A DNA stretch of 64,000 bases from NCBI GenBank assembly GCA_030442055.1, contig JAUJEB010000009.1, positions 1 to 64,000 of the forward strand, given 5' to 3'. Every line of letters begins with the position of its first letter. Position 1 is the stretch's first letter. This DNA is from Agaribacillus aureus (GTDB lineage Bacteria > Bacteroidota > Bacteroidia > Cytophagales > Cyclobacteriaceae). Positions 36,357 through 46,407 of the stretch are shown here, piece after piece. The notes below the pieces were generated by a model. The model was not told where the DNA came from. It was given only the letters and a program-made list of their open reading frames with translations, and searched no databases. The position numbers were made by a program, and so were the translations under genes.

Positions 36357-36749
36357 CTACTCCTCCTCCACATGAACAGAATTCCCACTGGGATCCGTCA
36401 AATTGAACGCCGTAGCTCCCCATGGCTCTTTTTGTAATTCACGGGAAACAGTCGCACCGCTGGATTTAGCCGACTCATATATTTCTTTTACATTGTTTAC
36501 TTTGAGGTAAAGATAGCCGGTACCGGCCTTTGTCCAGACATCTCCATATTTTGGTAATTCGTCAAGTATCAGGTGGATTTGTATGCCATCTCTTTCCAGG
36601 ACAGCGTAATTTGTTGGTTCGCTCTCATGTTCTCCTTCATGAAGATAAACGGTTTTTAATCCTAATACCTGCCCATACCACTCGTAACACTTTTGGATAT
36701 CATTGACAGGTAAAACTGTAATTGTTCTGATAAACTGTGGGTTGCTCAT
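36357..36749 (-). CDS. VOC-superfamily (glyoxalase/bleomycin resistance-like) protein
   Basis: This 130-residue protein has the VOC pattern: FIRTITVLPVNDIQKCYEWYGQVLGLKTVYLHEGE at the start, YLYLKVNNVKEIYESAKSSGATV in the middle, and AFNLTDPSGNSVHVEEE with the metal-ligand-type Glu near the end. It may be a dioxygenase, glyoxalase or binding protein; the activity cannot be assigned. Confidence 0.85.
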   Translation of the reverse strand: MSNPQFIRTITVLPVNDIQKCYEWYGQVLGLKTVYLHEGEHESEPTNYAVLERDGIQIHLILDELPKYGDVWTKAGTGYLYLKVNNVKEIYESAKSSGATVSRELQKEPWGATAFNLTDPSGNSVHVEEE

Positions 36750-36919
36750 TTCCGGTTTTTGGTCAAAGAATAAAGTTTTGATGGCCCTAAGCTTCCAATA
36801 TAAAAAATTATCGCCAGTTTTTACTCACGCAAAATGGGTATTCCCGCCCGGCTGCATTCACCGATAAAACCCCGATCTAAATATTCCCTATAACCATACT
36901 AATATCACACCAAATCATT

Positions 36920-36927
36920 TATTTTTG
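36920..36927 (+). promoter_or_regulatory. -7 element upstream of dcp
   Basis: TATTTTTG matches TAnnTTTG. It lies 34 bp before the ATG at 36961, which argues against the longer frame starting at 36925. No clear TTG is seen at the -33 position. Confidence 0.45.
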
Positions 36928-36960
36928 TATCCCATTGTCAAATTAAGGAACGCAGAACTT

Positions 36961-39006
36961 ATGAATCCATTACTAGTACCGTTTGATACGCCATTTAACA
37001 CGGCACCTTTTTCTAAAATAAAGGAAGAGCATTATTTGCCGGCGATCAAGGAGGCCATTGAAATTGCGAAAAAGGAAGTTGAAGGCATTAAATCAAATAG
37101 CGAGGCACCATCATTTGAAAATACAATTGAGGCTTTGGAAGCGAGTGGTAGCTTGTTGAATACGGTCTCTACAATTTTCTTTAATATAAATTCAGCAGAA
37201 ACCAACGATCAGATTCAAAAGCTGGCACAGGAGATATCGCCGCTCTTATCTGCTTACAGTAATGATATCCAGTTGGATGCGGAACTATTTGCCCGGGTAA
37301 AAGAAGTTTACGACCAAAAGGACCAGTTAGACCTTTCCGTCGAAGGGGATACGTTATTGGACAAGACCTACAAAGGCTTTGTAAGGAATGGCGCGTTGCT
37401 GGGCACTGATGACAAGAACCGCCTACGGGAAATTGATAAAGAACTGTCTCAGCTTTCATTAAAATTCGGGGAGCATGTGCTGGCTGAAACCAATGCCTAT
37501 GAGTTGGTATTAGACAATAGGGAGGATTTGAAAGGCTTGCCGGAAACAGCCATAGAAGCCGCGGCACAAATCGCCAAAGAAAAGGGGCACGAGGGAAAAT
37601 GGGCGGTAACACTTGATTACCCCAGCTATGTGCCCTTCATGACCTACGCAGACAACCGTGCGCTAAGGGAAAAGCTGTTTTTGGCTTTTAGCAGCAGAGC
37701 CTTTGGTAAAGCCGAAAATGATAACCAGGATATAGTCTTAAAAATCGTCGCTTTGCGAAAGGAAAGAGCCAGTCTCCTCAATTACGAGACTCACGCTAAC
37801 TTTGTACTGGAGCGCCGCATGGCGGAAAGTCCGGATAAGGTATTCGATTTTTTACATAATTTGCTGCGTCACGCCTTGCCCGTAGCCAAAGAAGAACTAC
37901 AGGAACTCACCAGGTATGCACAAAAAATGGGTGCCCCCGAACCTTTACAACGATGGGATTTTTCCTATTATGCCGAAAAATTGAAGAAGGAAAAATTTTC
38001 TATCGAGGATGAATTGCTCAAACCTTACTTCAAACTTGAAAATGTGGTACAGGGTGTGTTCGGCGTAGCCACCAAGCTATACGGCCTTAATTTTGTAGAG
38101 CGAGATGATATTGATAAATACCACCCCGAGGTGACTACCTATGAAGTTACCGATGACAATGGCCAACACGTGGCCATATTCTATGCCGACTTCTTCCCTC
38201 GCCCCGGCAAAAGGGGCGGGGCCTGGATGACATCTTTTCAGGGGCAATTTAAAAGCCCGGAAAAGGAGCAAAGACCGCATGCCTCCATTGTGTGCAATTT
38301 TACCAAACCTACGCCAACCAAGCCATCGTTGCTTACTTTTAATGAGGTCACTACCTTATTCCATGAGTTTGGTCATGCACTGCATGGCATATTGGCGAAT
38401 GGTCGCTACGAAAGTATCTCCGGCACTAATGTCTACTGGGACTTTGTGGAATTACCATCACAGGTACTGGAAAACTGGTGTTATGAAAAGGAATGCCTTG
38501 ACCTGTTCGCCGAACATTTTGAAACCGGTGAGAAAATTCCCGCTGAATATGTTCAGAGGATCAAGGACAGCGCGAACTTCAACGAAGGCCTGGCTACCGT
38601 GAGGCAGCTTGGATTTGCTTTGTTAGATATGGTTTGGCACACCACCGATCCGGAAAAGATTGAGGATGTAGCAGATTTTGAAAAAGAAACCCTGCAACAA
38701 ACCAACCTGTTTCCGGAGGTAAGCGGCATCAATATGAGTTGTGCATTTGCCCACATTTTCCAGGGTGGTTATTCTTCGGGTTACTATAGCTACAAATGGG
38801 CCGAAGTGCTCGATGCGGATACTTTTGAGTATTTTAAGGAGAAAGGCATTTTCAACCGGCAGGTCGCGGATTTATTCAAAAAACATATACTTTCTGCCGG
38901 AGGCAGCGAACATCCGATGACATTGTATAAACGATTCAGAGGTAAAGAACCTTCGCCTGAGGCACTTTTAAGGCGAGCCGGAATTTTGAAAGACAAAGTT
39001 GCTTAA
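36961..39006 (+). CDS. dcp: M3-family metallopeptidase (Dcp-like dipeptidyl carboxypeptidase)
   Basis: This protein of about 681 residues has the zinc motif HEFGHALHG. It starts MNPLLVPFDTPFNTAPF, resembling Dcp, and has CNFTKPTPTKPSLLTFNEVTTLFHEFGH and NVYWDFVELPSQVLENW. It degrades peptides and is likely cytoplasmic (no signal peptide). The open frame extends to 36925 with a TTG, but that lies inside the promoter-like element, so I place the start at the ATG. Confidence 0.93.
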   Translation: MNPLLVPFDTPFNTAPFSKIKEEHYLPAIKEAIEIAKKEVEGIKSNSEAPSFENTIEALEASGSLLNTVSTIFFNINSAETNDQIQKLAQEISPLLSAYSNDIQLDAELFARVKEVYDQKDQLDLSVEGDTLLDKTYKGFVRNGALLGTDDKNRLREIDKELSQLSLKFGEHVLAETNAYELVLDNREDLKGLPETAIEAAAQIAKEKGHEGKWAVTLDYPSYVPFMTYADNRALREKLFLAFSSRAFGKAENDNQDIVLKIVALRKERASLLNYETHANFVLERRMAESPDKVFDFLHNLLRHALPVAKEELQELTRYAQKMGAPEPLQRWDFSYYAEKLKKEKFSIEDELLKPYFKLENVVQGVFGVATKLYGLNFVERDDIDKYHPEVTTYEVTDDNGQHVAIFYADFFPRPGKRGGAWMTSFQGQFKSPEKEQRPHASIVCNFTKPTPTKPSLLTFNEVTTLFHEFGHALHGILANGRYESISGTNVYWDFVELPSQVLENWCYEKECLDLFAEHFETGEKIPAEYVQRIKDSANFNEGLATVRQLGFALLDMVWHTTDPEKIEDVADFEKETLQQTNLFPEVSGINMSCAFAHIFQGGYSSGYYSYKWAEVLDADTFEYFKEKGIFNRQVADLFKKHILSAGGSEHPMTLYKRFRGKEPSPEALLRRAGILKDKVA

Positions 39007-39035
39007 CCGCTTGGTCTTTACAAAGATGAGGCAGT

Positions 39036-39476
39036 ATGACTGAAGTCACTGTTAAAAAAGGATCCATAGTGGACGTGGTGAAGCTTTCCATGCAAATCCC
39101 CGAATTTCATCAACCACATCAGGAAAATGAGTATCGTTTAAGGCTGGAAGACACCCCTCATTTAATTGCCATTGCGTTTTCTAAAAACGCGGCAGTCGGT
39201 TTTAAGGTGGGTTATCAGCGGGAAAATGACGGTTCATTTTATAGTTGGATGGGCGGTATATTGCCTGATTTCAGGAGGAAAGGCGTGGCCAGGTTGCTGG
39301 CTGACTACCAGGAAAACTGGGCCCGTCAACAAGGCTATCACACCATTAAAATGAAAACCAGAAACCGGTTGAAGCCTATGCTTTATTTTGCATTAGGCAA
39401 TGGGTTTAATATCGTCAAGGTTGATCAGAGGGAATCGGTGGAAGAAAACAGAATACACCTGGAAAAACAACTTTAA
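39036..39476 (+). CDS. GNAT-family N-acetyltransferase
   Basis: This 146-residue protein has the acetyl-CoA site in YSWMGGILPDFRRKGVARLLADYQENWARQQGY (R/Q-x-x-G-x-G/A motif as RRKGVA). MLYFALGNGFNIVKV follows. The substrate is unknown. It lies 29 bp after dcp, so they are probably cotranscribed. Confidence 0.88.
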   Translation: MTEVTVKKGSIVDVVKLSMQIPEFHQPHQENEYRLRLEDTPHLIAIAFSKNAAVGFKVGYQRENDGSFYSWMGGILPDFRRKGVARLLADYQENWARQQGYHTIKMKTRNRLKPMLYFALGNGFNIVKVDQRESVEENRIHLEKQL

Positions 39477-39634
39477 CATCAAATTCAGGAACATTTAAGG
39501 TATACAAGAGGTAGGCAAATCCAAATCCTTGAAAGAAAGTGATATGATTTGTGGTGAATTTTTATAATTTGCGATTTTTATTTTGCATAAATAAATGATC
39601 TTAAACCTATCTTTCATTAACAATATCTTAAAAC

Positions 39635-40981
39635 ATGGCCACTTCAAGAGGTGAATTCAGCTCTTCTTTCGGGTTTATCATGGCAGCAGCAGGTTCTGCC
39701 ATCGGTTTAGGTAATATTTGGGGATTTCCCACACAAACCGCCCAGAACGGAGGCGCCGCTTTCGTTTTGGTTTATTTAGTACTTGCTTTCGTAATCGGTT
39801 ATCCGCTGCTGATGGCAGAATTCATAATTGGAAGGCATTCAAGGTCTAACCCGGTGGGGGCTTACCGCGCTATTTCGGGAGGGAAGCCTTTCGTTCCCGT
39901 AGGTTATTTTGGAATTATTGTCGCAGGGCTCATCCTCAGTTTTTATTCTATTCTGGCAGGTTGGATGGTGGCTTATGCAGTCGAACCGTTTTTCAAATTA
40001 ATTGGTGCCGACGATATGGCTGCGTGGACAGTGAATCAAGGTAATCTTAGCAGGAACATTTTATTTACTTCCATATTTTATCTTTTAACCATTGGCATCA
40101 TCATAGGCGGTGTAAAAAGCGGTATTGAAAAATGGTCGTCGCGACTAATGCCCACTTTGATTTTTATGATGATCCTACTCACCATCTATGTGCTTACCTT
40201 GAGTGGCGCTTCTGACGGATTAAAGGTTTATCTGCTCCCGGACTTCAATAAAATAACCGACGCACAGCTAATCCTCAGCGCATTGGGGCAGTCATTTTTT
40301 TCTTTGTCACTGGGCGTGGGTACCATGTTGGTTTACGGGTCCTACATTGCCAATAAAGAAAACCTGGTTAAGCTGGGTGTATTTGTGACTTTGGCTGATA
40401 TTGCCATTGCTTTCCTGGCCGGTTTGCTGATTATTCCTGCGATGTATGTTGCCGCCAATACGGGAACGGAGATTTTTGATGAAGGTGGTAATTTAATTTC
40501 CGGACCTACACTGGTTTTCCAAATCCTGCCGGAACTGTTTAATTCCATGGGTGCAATAGGTGTTCCTGCGGCGCTGGTATTTTTTATTCTTATGAGTATT
40601 GCCGCTTTGACTTCCTCCATCTCCATGTTGGAGGTGCCCGTTTCGTATGCCGTCGATACAAGAAATTTGCAAAGAAAAGCTTCTACCTGGGTGATCGGGG
40701 GCTTTTTCTGGGCGATTAGTATTATACTGGTTATTTATTTTGACAAGTTATTTGGCCTGGTGGTCAGCTTTACCACACAATATAGCCAGCCACTGCTGGG
40801 ATTAGTGATCTGCATTTTTATAGGATGGGTGATGAACAGAAACAGTGTCTTGGAAGAGCTAAAGAAAGGAAATCCTGAAGTTGCCAATTCATTATTTATG
40901 AAGGTGTGGCCCTTTTTCGTAAGAATAGTTTCCCCCTTGTTAATTGTGATTGTTTTTCTGCAGTCCCTGAATGTTTTTTAA
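39635..40981 (+). CDS. Sodium-dependent transporter, NSS/SNF family
   Basis: This 448-residue membrane protein has about 11 hydrophobic segments. Its first segment shows the NSS signature: GFIMAAAGSAIGLGNIWGFPTQTAQNGGAAFVLVYL (sodium and substrate sites of the LeuT fold). It imports amino acids or related solutes with Na+. The length is in the range for bacterial 11- to 12-helix members. The substrate is unknown. Confidence 0.95.
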   Translation: MATSRGEFSSSFGFIMAAAGSAIGLGNIWGFPTQTAQNGGAAFVLVYLVLAFVIGYPLLMAEFIIGRHSRSNPVGAYRAISGGKPFVPVGYFGIIVAGLILSFYSILAGWMVAYAVEPFFKLIGADDMAAWTVNQGNLSRNILFTSIFYLLTIGIIIGGVKSGIEKWSSRLMPTLIFMMILLTIYVLTLSGASDGLKVYLLPDFNKITDAQLILSALGQSFFSLSLGVGTMLVYGSYIANKENLVKLGVFVTLADIAIAFLAGLLIIPAMYVAANTGTEIFDEGGNLISGPTLVFQILPELFNSMGAIGVPAALVFFILMSIAALTSSISMLEVPVSYAVDTRNLQRKASTWVIGGFFWAISIILVIYFDKLFGLVVSFTTQYSQPLLGLVICIFIGWVMNRNSVLEELKKGNPEVANSLFMKVWPFFVRIVSPLLIVIVFLQSLNVF

Positions 40982-41013
40982 TTAACAAAAAAGAATGTTG
41001 CAGGCCACGCCCT

Positions 41014-41066
41014 CTTTGTGCCTTGATGTCTTGGTGGTTAAAAAGATTCACCACCAAGACACCAAA
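41014..41066. terminator. Bidirectional hairpin between NSS transporter and nfu
   Basis: The perfect 12-bp stem TGTCTTGGTGGT (41027-41038) / ACCACCAAGACA (41050-41061) has an 11-nt loop. Both genes converge on it. The CTTGGTGGTTAAAA...TTCACCACCAAGACACCAA unit recurs as an interspersed repeat in many genomes, so it may be a repeat used as a terminator. Confidence 0.65.
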
Positions 41067-41070
41067 GTTA

Positions 41071-41661
41071 TCAAACGCCTTCGGCCTCTACTTCCTGTAC
41101 CTCGGGTACCATTCTTTTTAGCAGGTTTTCAATCCCCGCTTTTAAGGTAATCATTGAGGAAGGGCAGCCACTGCAGGAACCTTGTAGCAGGACTTTTACG
41201 GTACCATCTACGTAAGAGTGAAAACTGATGGCGCCACCGTCCTGTTCTACCGCGGGACGAATATAATCCTCAAGAATGGCTTTAATCTTTTTCTCAATAT
41301 CAGACTCATCTTCCGTACTTTCTGCTACTTCCTCCTCATAATCCTCTGCTAATACCGGTTTGCCGGCCTGTAAGTAATTTTTGATGAGGTTTTTTATATC
41401 ATCCTGTATCTCTATCCACTCCACATCGGCAGCCTTTGTGACAGTGACAAAGTTGCTCATATAAAATACGCGTTCTACCTGCTTCAACCCAAATAATTCT
41501 GCCGCCAGAGGGGCTTTTGCTGCACTTGCCGCCGTTGGGAAATCATAACTCTTGCCTTCCGGCACAATCATAAAATCCAATACAAACTTTAGCGAGTTAG
41601 GATTAGGATTGGCCTCCAGGTACAAATTGACTACTTTATTTTCAGAATTCGTGTTTTCCAT
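41071..41661 (-). CDS. Nfu/NifU-type iron-sulfur scaffold protein
   Basis: The 196-residue protein has an N-terminal Nfu_N domain (about 10-95: YLEANPNPNSLKFVLDFMIVPEG). A C-terminal NifU domain (about 120-190) has the Fe-S CxxC in QGSCSGCPSSMITLKAGIENLLKRMVPEV. It carries and transfers Fe-S clusters. It is the standard Bacteroidota Nfu. Confidence 0.95.
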   Translation of the reverse strand: MENTNSENKVVNLYLEANPNPNSLKFVLDFMIVPEGKSYDFPTAASAAKAPLAAELFGLKQVERVFYMSNFVTVTKAADVEWIEIQDDIKNLIKNYLQAGKPVLAEDYEEEVAESTEDESDIEKKIKAILEDYIRPAVEQDGGAISFHSYVDGTVKVLLQGSCSGCPSSMITLKAGIENLLKRMVPEVQEVEAEGV

Positions 41662-41740
41662 CTTATACCATTTTAATTGCCAACAAAGTTACAACAAAAT
41701 AGTTCAAACCAGGATAACTTTGGGATCTAATCTGTACAGG

Positions 41741-43207
41741 TTAATTATGTTCTATGGTAGTAAGCTCATTATCAGTGGCCAGGCTTTCAGATGTCTTATC
41801 GCCAGCAACCAGCTCCCCTTCTGAATTTGCAACCAGGGTGGCTACAGTGGCATCGCCGGTAACATTAACTACTGTTCTGCACATATCCAGAATTCTGTCA
41901 ACGGGAAAAATAATACCTATCCAGGCGGGGTTTAAACCTACGGATTCCAACACCAGGATCATCATGATCAATCCGGCGCTAGGCACCGCTGCCGAACCGA
42001 TGGAGGCCAGCGTGGCGGTTAAGACTATGACTAATTGCTGGGAAAAAGTCAGGTCTACCATATGGAATTGTGCCAGGAATACTACGGCAACCGCCTGGTA
42101 TAGACTGGTACCATCCATATTTACCGTGGCGCCGATTGGCAGTACAAAACTGGCTGTTTCCTCCGGTACTTTTAAATTTTCCTCTACACATTCCATCGTA
42201 ACGGGTAAAGTGGCGACACTTGAACTGGTAGAAAAGGCCAGCAATTGGGCCGGGCTTAAACTCTTGAAAAACTTGACGTAAGTCATTCCCTTTATAAAGA
42301 ATCGCATCACCAAAGGGTAGAATGCAAATACCATGAAGGCCAGTCCGATCACCAGCACAATAGAGTAAGAGCTTAATGCCTTAAAAATTTCCACTACCTT
42401 GGAGGGATCATCACCGGCCATACGCGATACTGTTCCAGCGAGCAGGGCAAATACGAAAAAGGGTGCGGCATTCATGACAAGGTGCACCATTTTTAAAAAT
42501 ACCTCATTGATACTGGTAATAAATTTTCTCAGGGGTTTGGTAGTATCCCTGGGTAAAGTGATGATGGTTATACCAAAGAAAATGGCAAAAAAGATAACCT
42601 GAAGCATCAGGCTATTGTTATTTAAGGACAAAAAGATATTGCTGGGAACCATATCGACAATAAACTGTAAGGGTCCCTGTCCTTTGGTAGCCCTGGCAGA
42701 AGACATTTTTGCGGCGATGTCCTCATTTGCCGGCGCCGACGCACCTCTTGCTGCTACCGCTGCTACTCTGTCTTTCATCGCATCGTCACAGGTAAGACAG
42801 GTGCCATCCAGGATTTCTACGTTATCATTATTGGAGGCCCAAAGCTCATATTCGATCCGGTTGTCTATTCTTTGTTCTTCGTCTACAAAAGAGCCGGGTT
42901 GTGCTGTGTTAACCACAAACAGGCCAACACCAACCGCGGTGACAGTAGTTGCTAAATAAAAAAATAGCGTTTTTGCACCCATTCTGCCGATTTTCCCCAC
43001 ATTAGATAGTCCGGATATTCCTTCAATGATAGAGAACAGTACCAGGGGAACGGCGATTAGTTTCAGTAAATTAATAAATATGGTTCCAAAAGGGGCGATC
43101 CAATCAATCGTAAATTTGCTCCATCCCAAAAAACTGGATAATACCGCCCAGATTACACCTAAAAACAAACCTATAAGTATTTTCCAATGCAATGCGAGCT
43201 TTTTCAT
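41741..43207 (-). CDS. Dicarboxylate/amino acid:cation symporter (DAACS, GltP-like)
   Basis: This 488-residue transporter has the DAACS core: LAFSTSSSVATLPVTMECVEENLKVPEETASFVLPIGATVNMDGTSLYQAVAVVFLAQ (substrate hairpin and NMDGT). GSAAVPSAGLIMMILVL and DRILDMCRTVVNVTGDATVA follow. It imports dicarboxylates or acidic amino acids with Na+ or H+. A loop near residues 125-185 (CLTCDDAMKDRVAAVAARGAS) is an extension between early helices. Its ATG shares a base with the aroC stop (TAATG), so the two are coupled. Confidence 0.95.
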   Translation of the reverse strand: MKKLALHWKILIGLFLGVIWAVLSSFLGWSKFTIDWIAPFGTIFINLLKLIAVPLVLFSIIEGISGLSNVGKIGRMGAKTLFFYLATTVTAVGVGLFVVNTAQPGSFVDEEQRIDNRIEYELWASNNDNVEILDGTCLTCDDAMKDRVAAVAARGASAPANEDIAAKMSSARATKGQGPLQFIVDMVPSNIFLSLNNNSLMLQVIFFAIFFGITIITLPRDTTKPLRKFITSINEVFLKMVHLVMNAAPFFVFALLAGTVSRMAGDDPSKVVEIFKALSSYSIVLVIGLAFMVFAFYPLVMRFFIKGMTYVKFFKSLSPAQLLAFSTSSSVATLPVTMECVEENLKVPEETASFVLPIGATVNMDGTSLYQAVAVVFLAQFHMVDLTFSQQLVIVLTATLASIGSAAVPSAGLIMMILVLESVGLNPAWIGIIFPVDRILDMCRTVVNVTGDATVATLVANSEGELVAGDKTSESLATDNELTTIEHN

Positions 43208-44286
43208 TACGATAATTTTGTGGTTAAATTCAAAAGAAAGTGGTCTATGATCACGATGGCGGCCATTGCTTCCACAATGGGAACCGCTCTAGGTACAACA
43301 CAAGGATCGTGCCTGCCTTTGCCTGAAACAATGGTTTTTTCCCCATTGACATCAATGCTTTCCTGATCATTCATGATCGTAGCCACGGGCTTAAAGGCAA
43401 CATTGAAATAGATATCTTCACCATTGCTGATCCCTCCCTGGATTCCCCCGGAATAATTGGTTTTGGTTCTCACCTTCCCATCTTCTGTAAATATGGCGTC
43501 ATTGTGCTGGGATCCTTTCATTTTCACACCTTCAAACCCGCTTCCATACTCAAAGCCCTTAACGGCGTTAATGCCCATCATGGCTTTGGCAAGATCGGCA
43601 TGTAGCTTGTCAAAGACCGGCTCTCCCAGTCCGGCTGGCACACCGCGAATGACACAGGAGACCACCCCGCCTATGGTATCTCTGTCTTTGCGGGTATCAT
43701 CGATCAGGGTTATCATTTTTTCTGCCATCCCGGGGTCAGGACAACGGACGATATTGTCTTCCGTTTTTGTCAAATCCAATTCCTGGTATGACTTATTCAG
43801 CTTTACATCCCCAACTTGTGATACGTAGGCATTGACCTGAATGTCTTTTGCATTCAGGTAAAGCTTGGCAAGAGCGCCTGCTGCCACCCGCGCTGCTGTT
43901 TCCCTGGCCGAACTTCTGCCGCCACCACGATAGTCCCTGACACCGTACTTTTCATGGTAGGTGTAGTCGGCGTGGGAAGGTCGGAATTTCTCGGCGATGT
44001 GGGAATAGTCTTTGCTCTTGGCGTCCTGATTCCAGATCAGTATCTGAATGGGAGTACCAGTGGCTTTTCCCTCAAATACGCCGGATAAAATCTGCATTTC
44101 ATCATTTTCCTTTCGCTGCGTGGTAATTTTGGATTGTCCGGGTTTACGCCGGGCAAGTTCGCTTTGAATAAATGCCTCATCAACGGGCAGGCCGGCGGGA
44201 CAGCCGTCTACGATAACGCCTATAGCTTTACCATGTGACTCCCCGAAAGTGGTTATCTTAAATTTTGTGCCGAAGGTATTCCCCAT
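43207..44286 (-). CDS. aroC: Chorismate synthase
   Basis: AroC converts EPSP to chorismate, last step of the shikimate pathway, with reduced FMN. The full 359-residue protein has [59 protein letters not shown] and [13 protein letters not shown] signatures. Its stop overlaps the symporter start. It lies 4 bp after the BatD gene end. Confidence 0.98.
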   Translation of the reverse strand: MGNTFGTKFKITTFGESHGKAIGVIVDGCPAGLPVDEAFIQSELARRKPGQSKITTQRKENDEMQILSGVFEGKATGTPIQILIWNQDAKSKDYSHIAEKFRPSHADYTYHEKYGVRDYRGGGRSSARETAARVAAGALAKLYLNAKDIQVNAYVSQVGDVKLNKSYQELDLTKTEDNIVRCPDPGMAEKMITLIDDTRKDRDTIGGVVSCVIRGVPAGLGEPVFDKLHADLAKAMMGINAVKGFEYGSGFEGVKMKGSQHNDAIFTEDGKVRTKTNYSGGIQGGISNGEDIYFNVAFKPVATIMNDQESIDVNGEKTIVSGKGRHDPCVVPRAVPIVEAMAAIVIIDHFLLNLTTKLS

Positions 44287-44290
44287 TAAG

Positions 44291-45748
44291 CTACTTTCTA
44301 AAAATAAATATCAAGGAAAGCACTAACATAATTAAAATAAAAATGTTAGCAAAAATTTTGGTATAAACATCGTCAATTCTGCTGGTTAATTTGTTGTCTT
44401 CAATATCAATGATATCGTAGAAACTCCCGAGGTCATTGGATGAAATAGCCAGATTTCTCTTGCTTTCTCCGGATACCTGCATGATGATGTTTGAGGATAA
44501 GGTGTCGTATTGGTCTAACTTGGTATTAAAAAACACCCAGCTGAAATAGTCATTCAGGTTGTAGGTGCCCGGCTCATTGGGAATGCCATAGTAGTTGAAC
44601 TGTTTTACGCCGCTTACCTTTCCATTTCCCCTTTTTATATTTTGTTGGACATTAGGGGGGTAAAAATCAAATATCTCATCTTCTGGAATCTCCGGGTTGT
44701 TAATGGCCGAGATATTCCCTTCTCCAAAAATTCTGAAACTATAGCTGAAGCTTTCACCAGTCCTGGTTGTTTCCGGGCTTACTTTTTCCTTCAAATAATA
44801 ATCCCCCACAGCCACCTGGTCTTTAAGTGGGTGCGGCGGAAGGTCTTTTACATTGATAATTTTAGGGAGCGAATAAAAGGTCTGAAAGTCTTCTTTTTTA
44901 CTTCTCCCAAAAAAGGAGCGTTTTTTGGATACCTTGTATTTAATTAATTGTAAAGGCACAGAGTTTAGCTCAATAGGTTCCAGGTTCCAGGGGTAATAGG
45001 TTGATTGCAACAATTTATAGCGCATGTAACGCTTTTTATTTAAGACCACCAATTCTCCCTTGATGTTTTCTATACTAAAGCTCTCTTCCCAACAATTGGT
45101 GGGGCTGATCAATTTGGTCGCTTCTGAAACCTGTTTGCTGAGATCATAAAATTCCAATTCGGCCCGGTTTGCCTCGGAAACATAAAATGCCAAAGTTGTG
45201 GTGAACCCCTCTCCCAGATAAACTTCGTCCTTGTCGGTGGTCAATGCCAGAAAAGCATCGGCTTTAACGTCCATAAACTCTTCTTCGCCGCTGCTACGAC
45301 CGAAATATTCATCAAAAATATTATTTGAGAAGGGATCCGATCGGGTGGTTCTTTGCGACGGAGGCCCGACTTTAATACTTTTGCCGGATGAGCTGAGCTT
45401 TTTACCATTCACTGTCATGGTAAACGGTTTTAACCGAAAGGTCCCTTCGCGCAGAGCCGCATATTGCTGGATGGTACTTTGAGAAGATGAAATTTGACCA
45501 TTGATGATAGTGGTATTGGATGAGGAGGTCGTGCTGAGCTTTCGAAAACCCTCTATTTCCGGAAAATCATCGTAGTCTTTCAGTCGCTCATTGTGCACCG
45601 TTATCGTGATGGTAAAACTTTGATTACGCGCAATTTCATCGGGCCCCAATTCCAGGCTTACCTCCTGAGCTAATACTGCCTGATCAATGGTTCCAAACCC
45701 CAGCAATAAGAGGAGCCCGCTTCTTAGCAAAAAATGACGCATCAACAT
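44291..45748 (-). CDS. batD: BatD-family protein
   Basis: This protein of about 485 residues has a signal peptide (near [11 protein letters not shown]), beta-sandwich repeats ([36 protein letters not shown]) and one C-terminal membrane segment ([19 protein letters not shown]). This is the BatD/oxygen tolerance layout. Bat proteins relate to aerotolerance in Bacteroides, but no batA/B/C/E is nearby. The frame extends upstream to 45820. ATGs at 45748 and 45742 sit directly before the signal peptide and are preferred. Confidence 0.85.
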   Translation of the reverse strand: MLMRHFLLRSGLLLLLGFGTIDQAVLAQEVSLELGPDEIARNQSFTITITVHNERLKDYDDFPEIEGFRKLSTTSSSNTTIINGQISSSQSTIQQYAALREGTFRLKPFTMTVNGKKLSSSGKSIKVGPPSQRTTRSDPFSNNIFDEYFGRSSGEEEFMDVKADAFLALTTDKDEVYLGEGFTTTLAFYVSEANRAELEFYDLSKQVSEATKLISPTNCWEESFSIENIKGELVVLNKKRYMRYKLLQSTYYPWNLEPIELNSVPLQLIKYKVSKKRSFFGRSKKEDFQTFYSLPKIINVKDLPPHPLKDQVAVGDYYLKEKVSPETTRTGESFSYSFRIFGEGNISAINNPEIPEDEIFDFYPPNVQQNIKRGNGKVSGVKQFNYYGIPNEPGTYNLNDYFSWVFFNTKLDQYDTLSSNIIMQVSGESKRNLAISSNDLGSFYDIIDIEDNKLTSRIDDVYTKIFANIFILIMLVLSLIFIFRK

Positions 45749-46151
45749 ATATTTTACCTTAAAAATAGTCATGAAAATCGACCAGCTATTTTTTAATTCA
45801 AATACAAATTTAATGAACATTATACTTAAAAACTTTCCTGTTAATCATCTTCTTTGATTGTTTAACAAAATTTAACATATCATGTTATAATAATAATAGG
45901 AAACGCGCGTACCTATAGTGAGTTAACAAGCATTTAAATGATTTGTGTTTAGGCGGAATTAACTGGTTTCTAAATGTTTATGTTATTGTTAAGAATGTGC
46001 TATCTTTTCATACCAAATTACAATAATCGTAGCCAACCTGACCAGATTAACCCGGTAAATTCTTTTTTTGTTCAACTTTTTATTGTATATTAGAAGGTAA
46101 TCCTTCAACAAAATTTACCAGTACTGAAAAATTAAATCAAACCAACCATTA
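45749..46151. other. Intergenic region before the 62-residue gene
   Basis: AT-rich. A short dyad TAACAT-ATC-ATGTTA lies at 45873-45887. TATCTTTT at 46001 and TATATTAG at 46086 are weak -7 candidates for the small gene downstream. No coding frame with supporting features. Confidence 0.5.
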
Positions 46152-46340
46152 ATGTTAGAGTATTTTAAATTAATTCTATCTAAAGTTAGTTTTGATAGGA
46201 AGCTCTTTGAAAAAGAGTTGTTGAAAGCAATTAAGACTTTAATTCCTGATGAATTGAGGGAATTGAGGAAATGGTGTTACGCGAAGTTTGGAGATGTTTA
46301 CCAACCTATTCTTAATAAATGTTTCCTTACTAATACTTGA
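46152..46340 (+). CDS. Small conserved-looking protein, 62 residues, function unknown
   Basis: The sequence MLEYFKLILSKVSFDRKLFE runs into KELLKAIKTLIPDELRELRKWCYAKFGD. It is charged, amphipathic and helical, with no signal or membrane segment. The clean coding-like composition, an independent leader and a terminator-like hairpin after it support a real gene. I recognise no family and assign no function. Confidence 0.6.
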   Translation: MLEYFKLILSKVSFDRKLFEKELLKAIKTLIPDELRELRKWCYAKFGDVYQPILNKCFLTNT

Positions 46341-46353
46341 AATTTTATCATCC

Positions 46354-46373
46354 AGCCCCATTTGTTTGGGGCT
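46354..46373 (+). terminator. Terminator-like hairpin after small protein gene
   Basis: The 7-bp stem AGCCCCA/TGGGGCT has a 6-nt loop (46361-46366), followed by TAATTATTT. The U tract is poor, so moderate support only. Confidence 0.5.
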
Positions 46374-46407
46374 TAATTATTTAAAGCCCTCCTGGTAAGT
46401 ATTTTTT

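Noticed and set aside
41754-42281. 175-codon plus-strand frame opposite the symporter
   Set aside because: A shadow of a GC-biased membrane protein gene. It has no start signal or family features.
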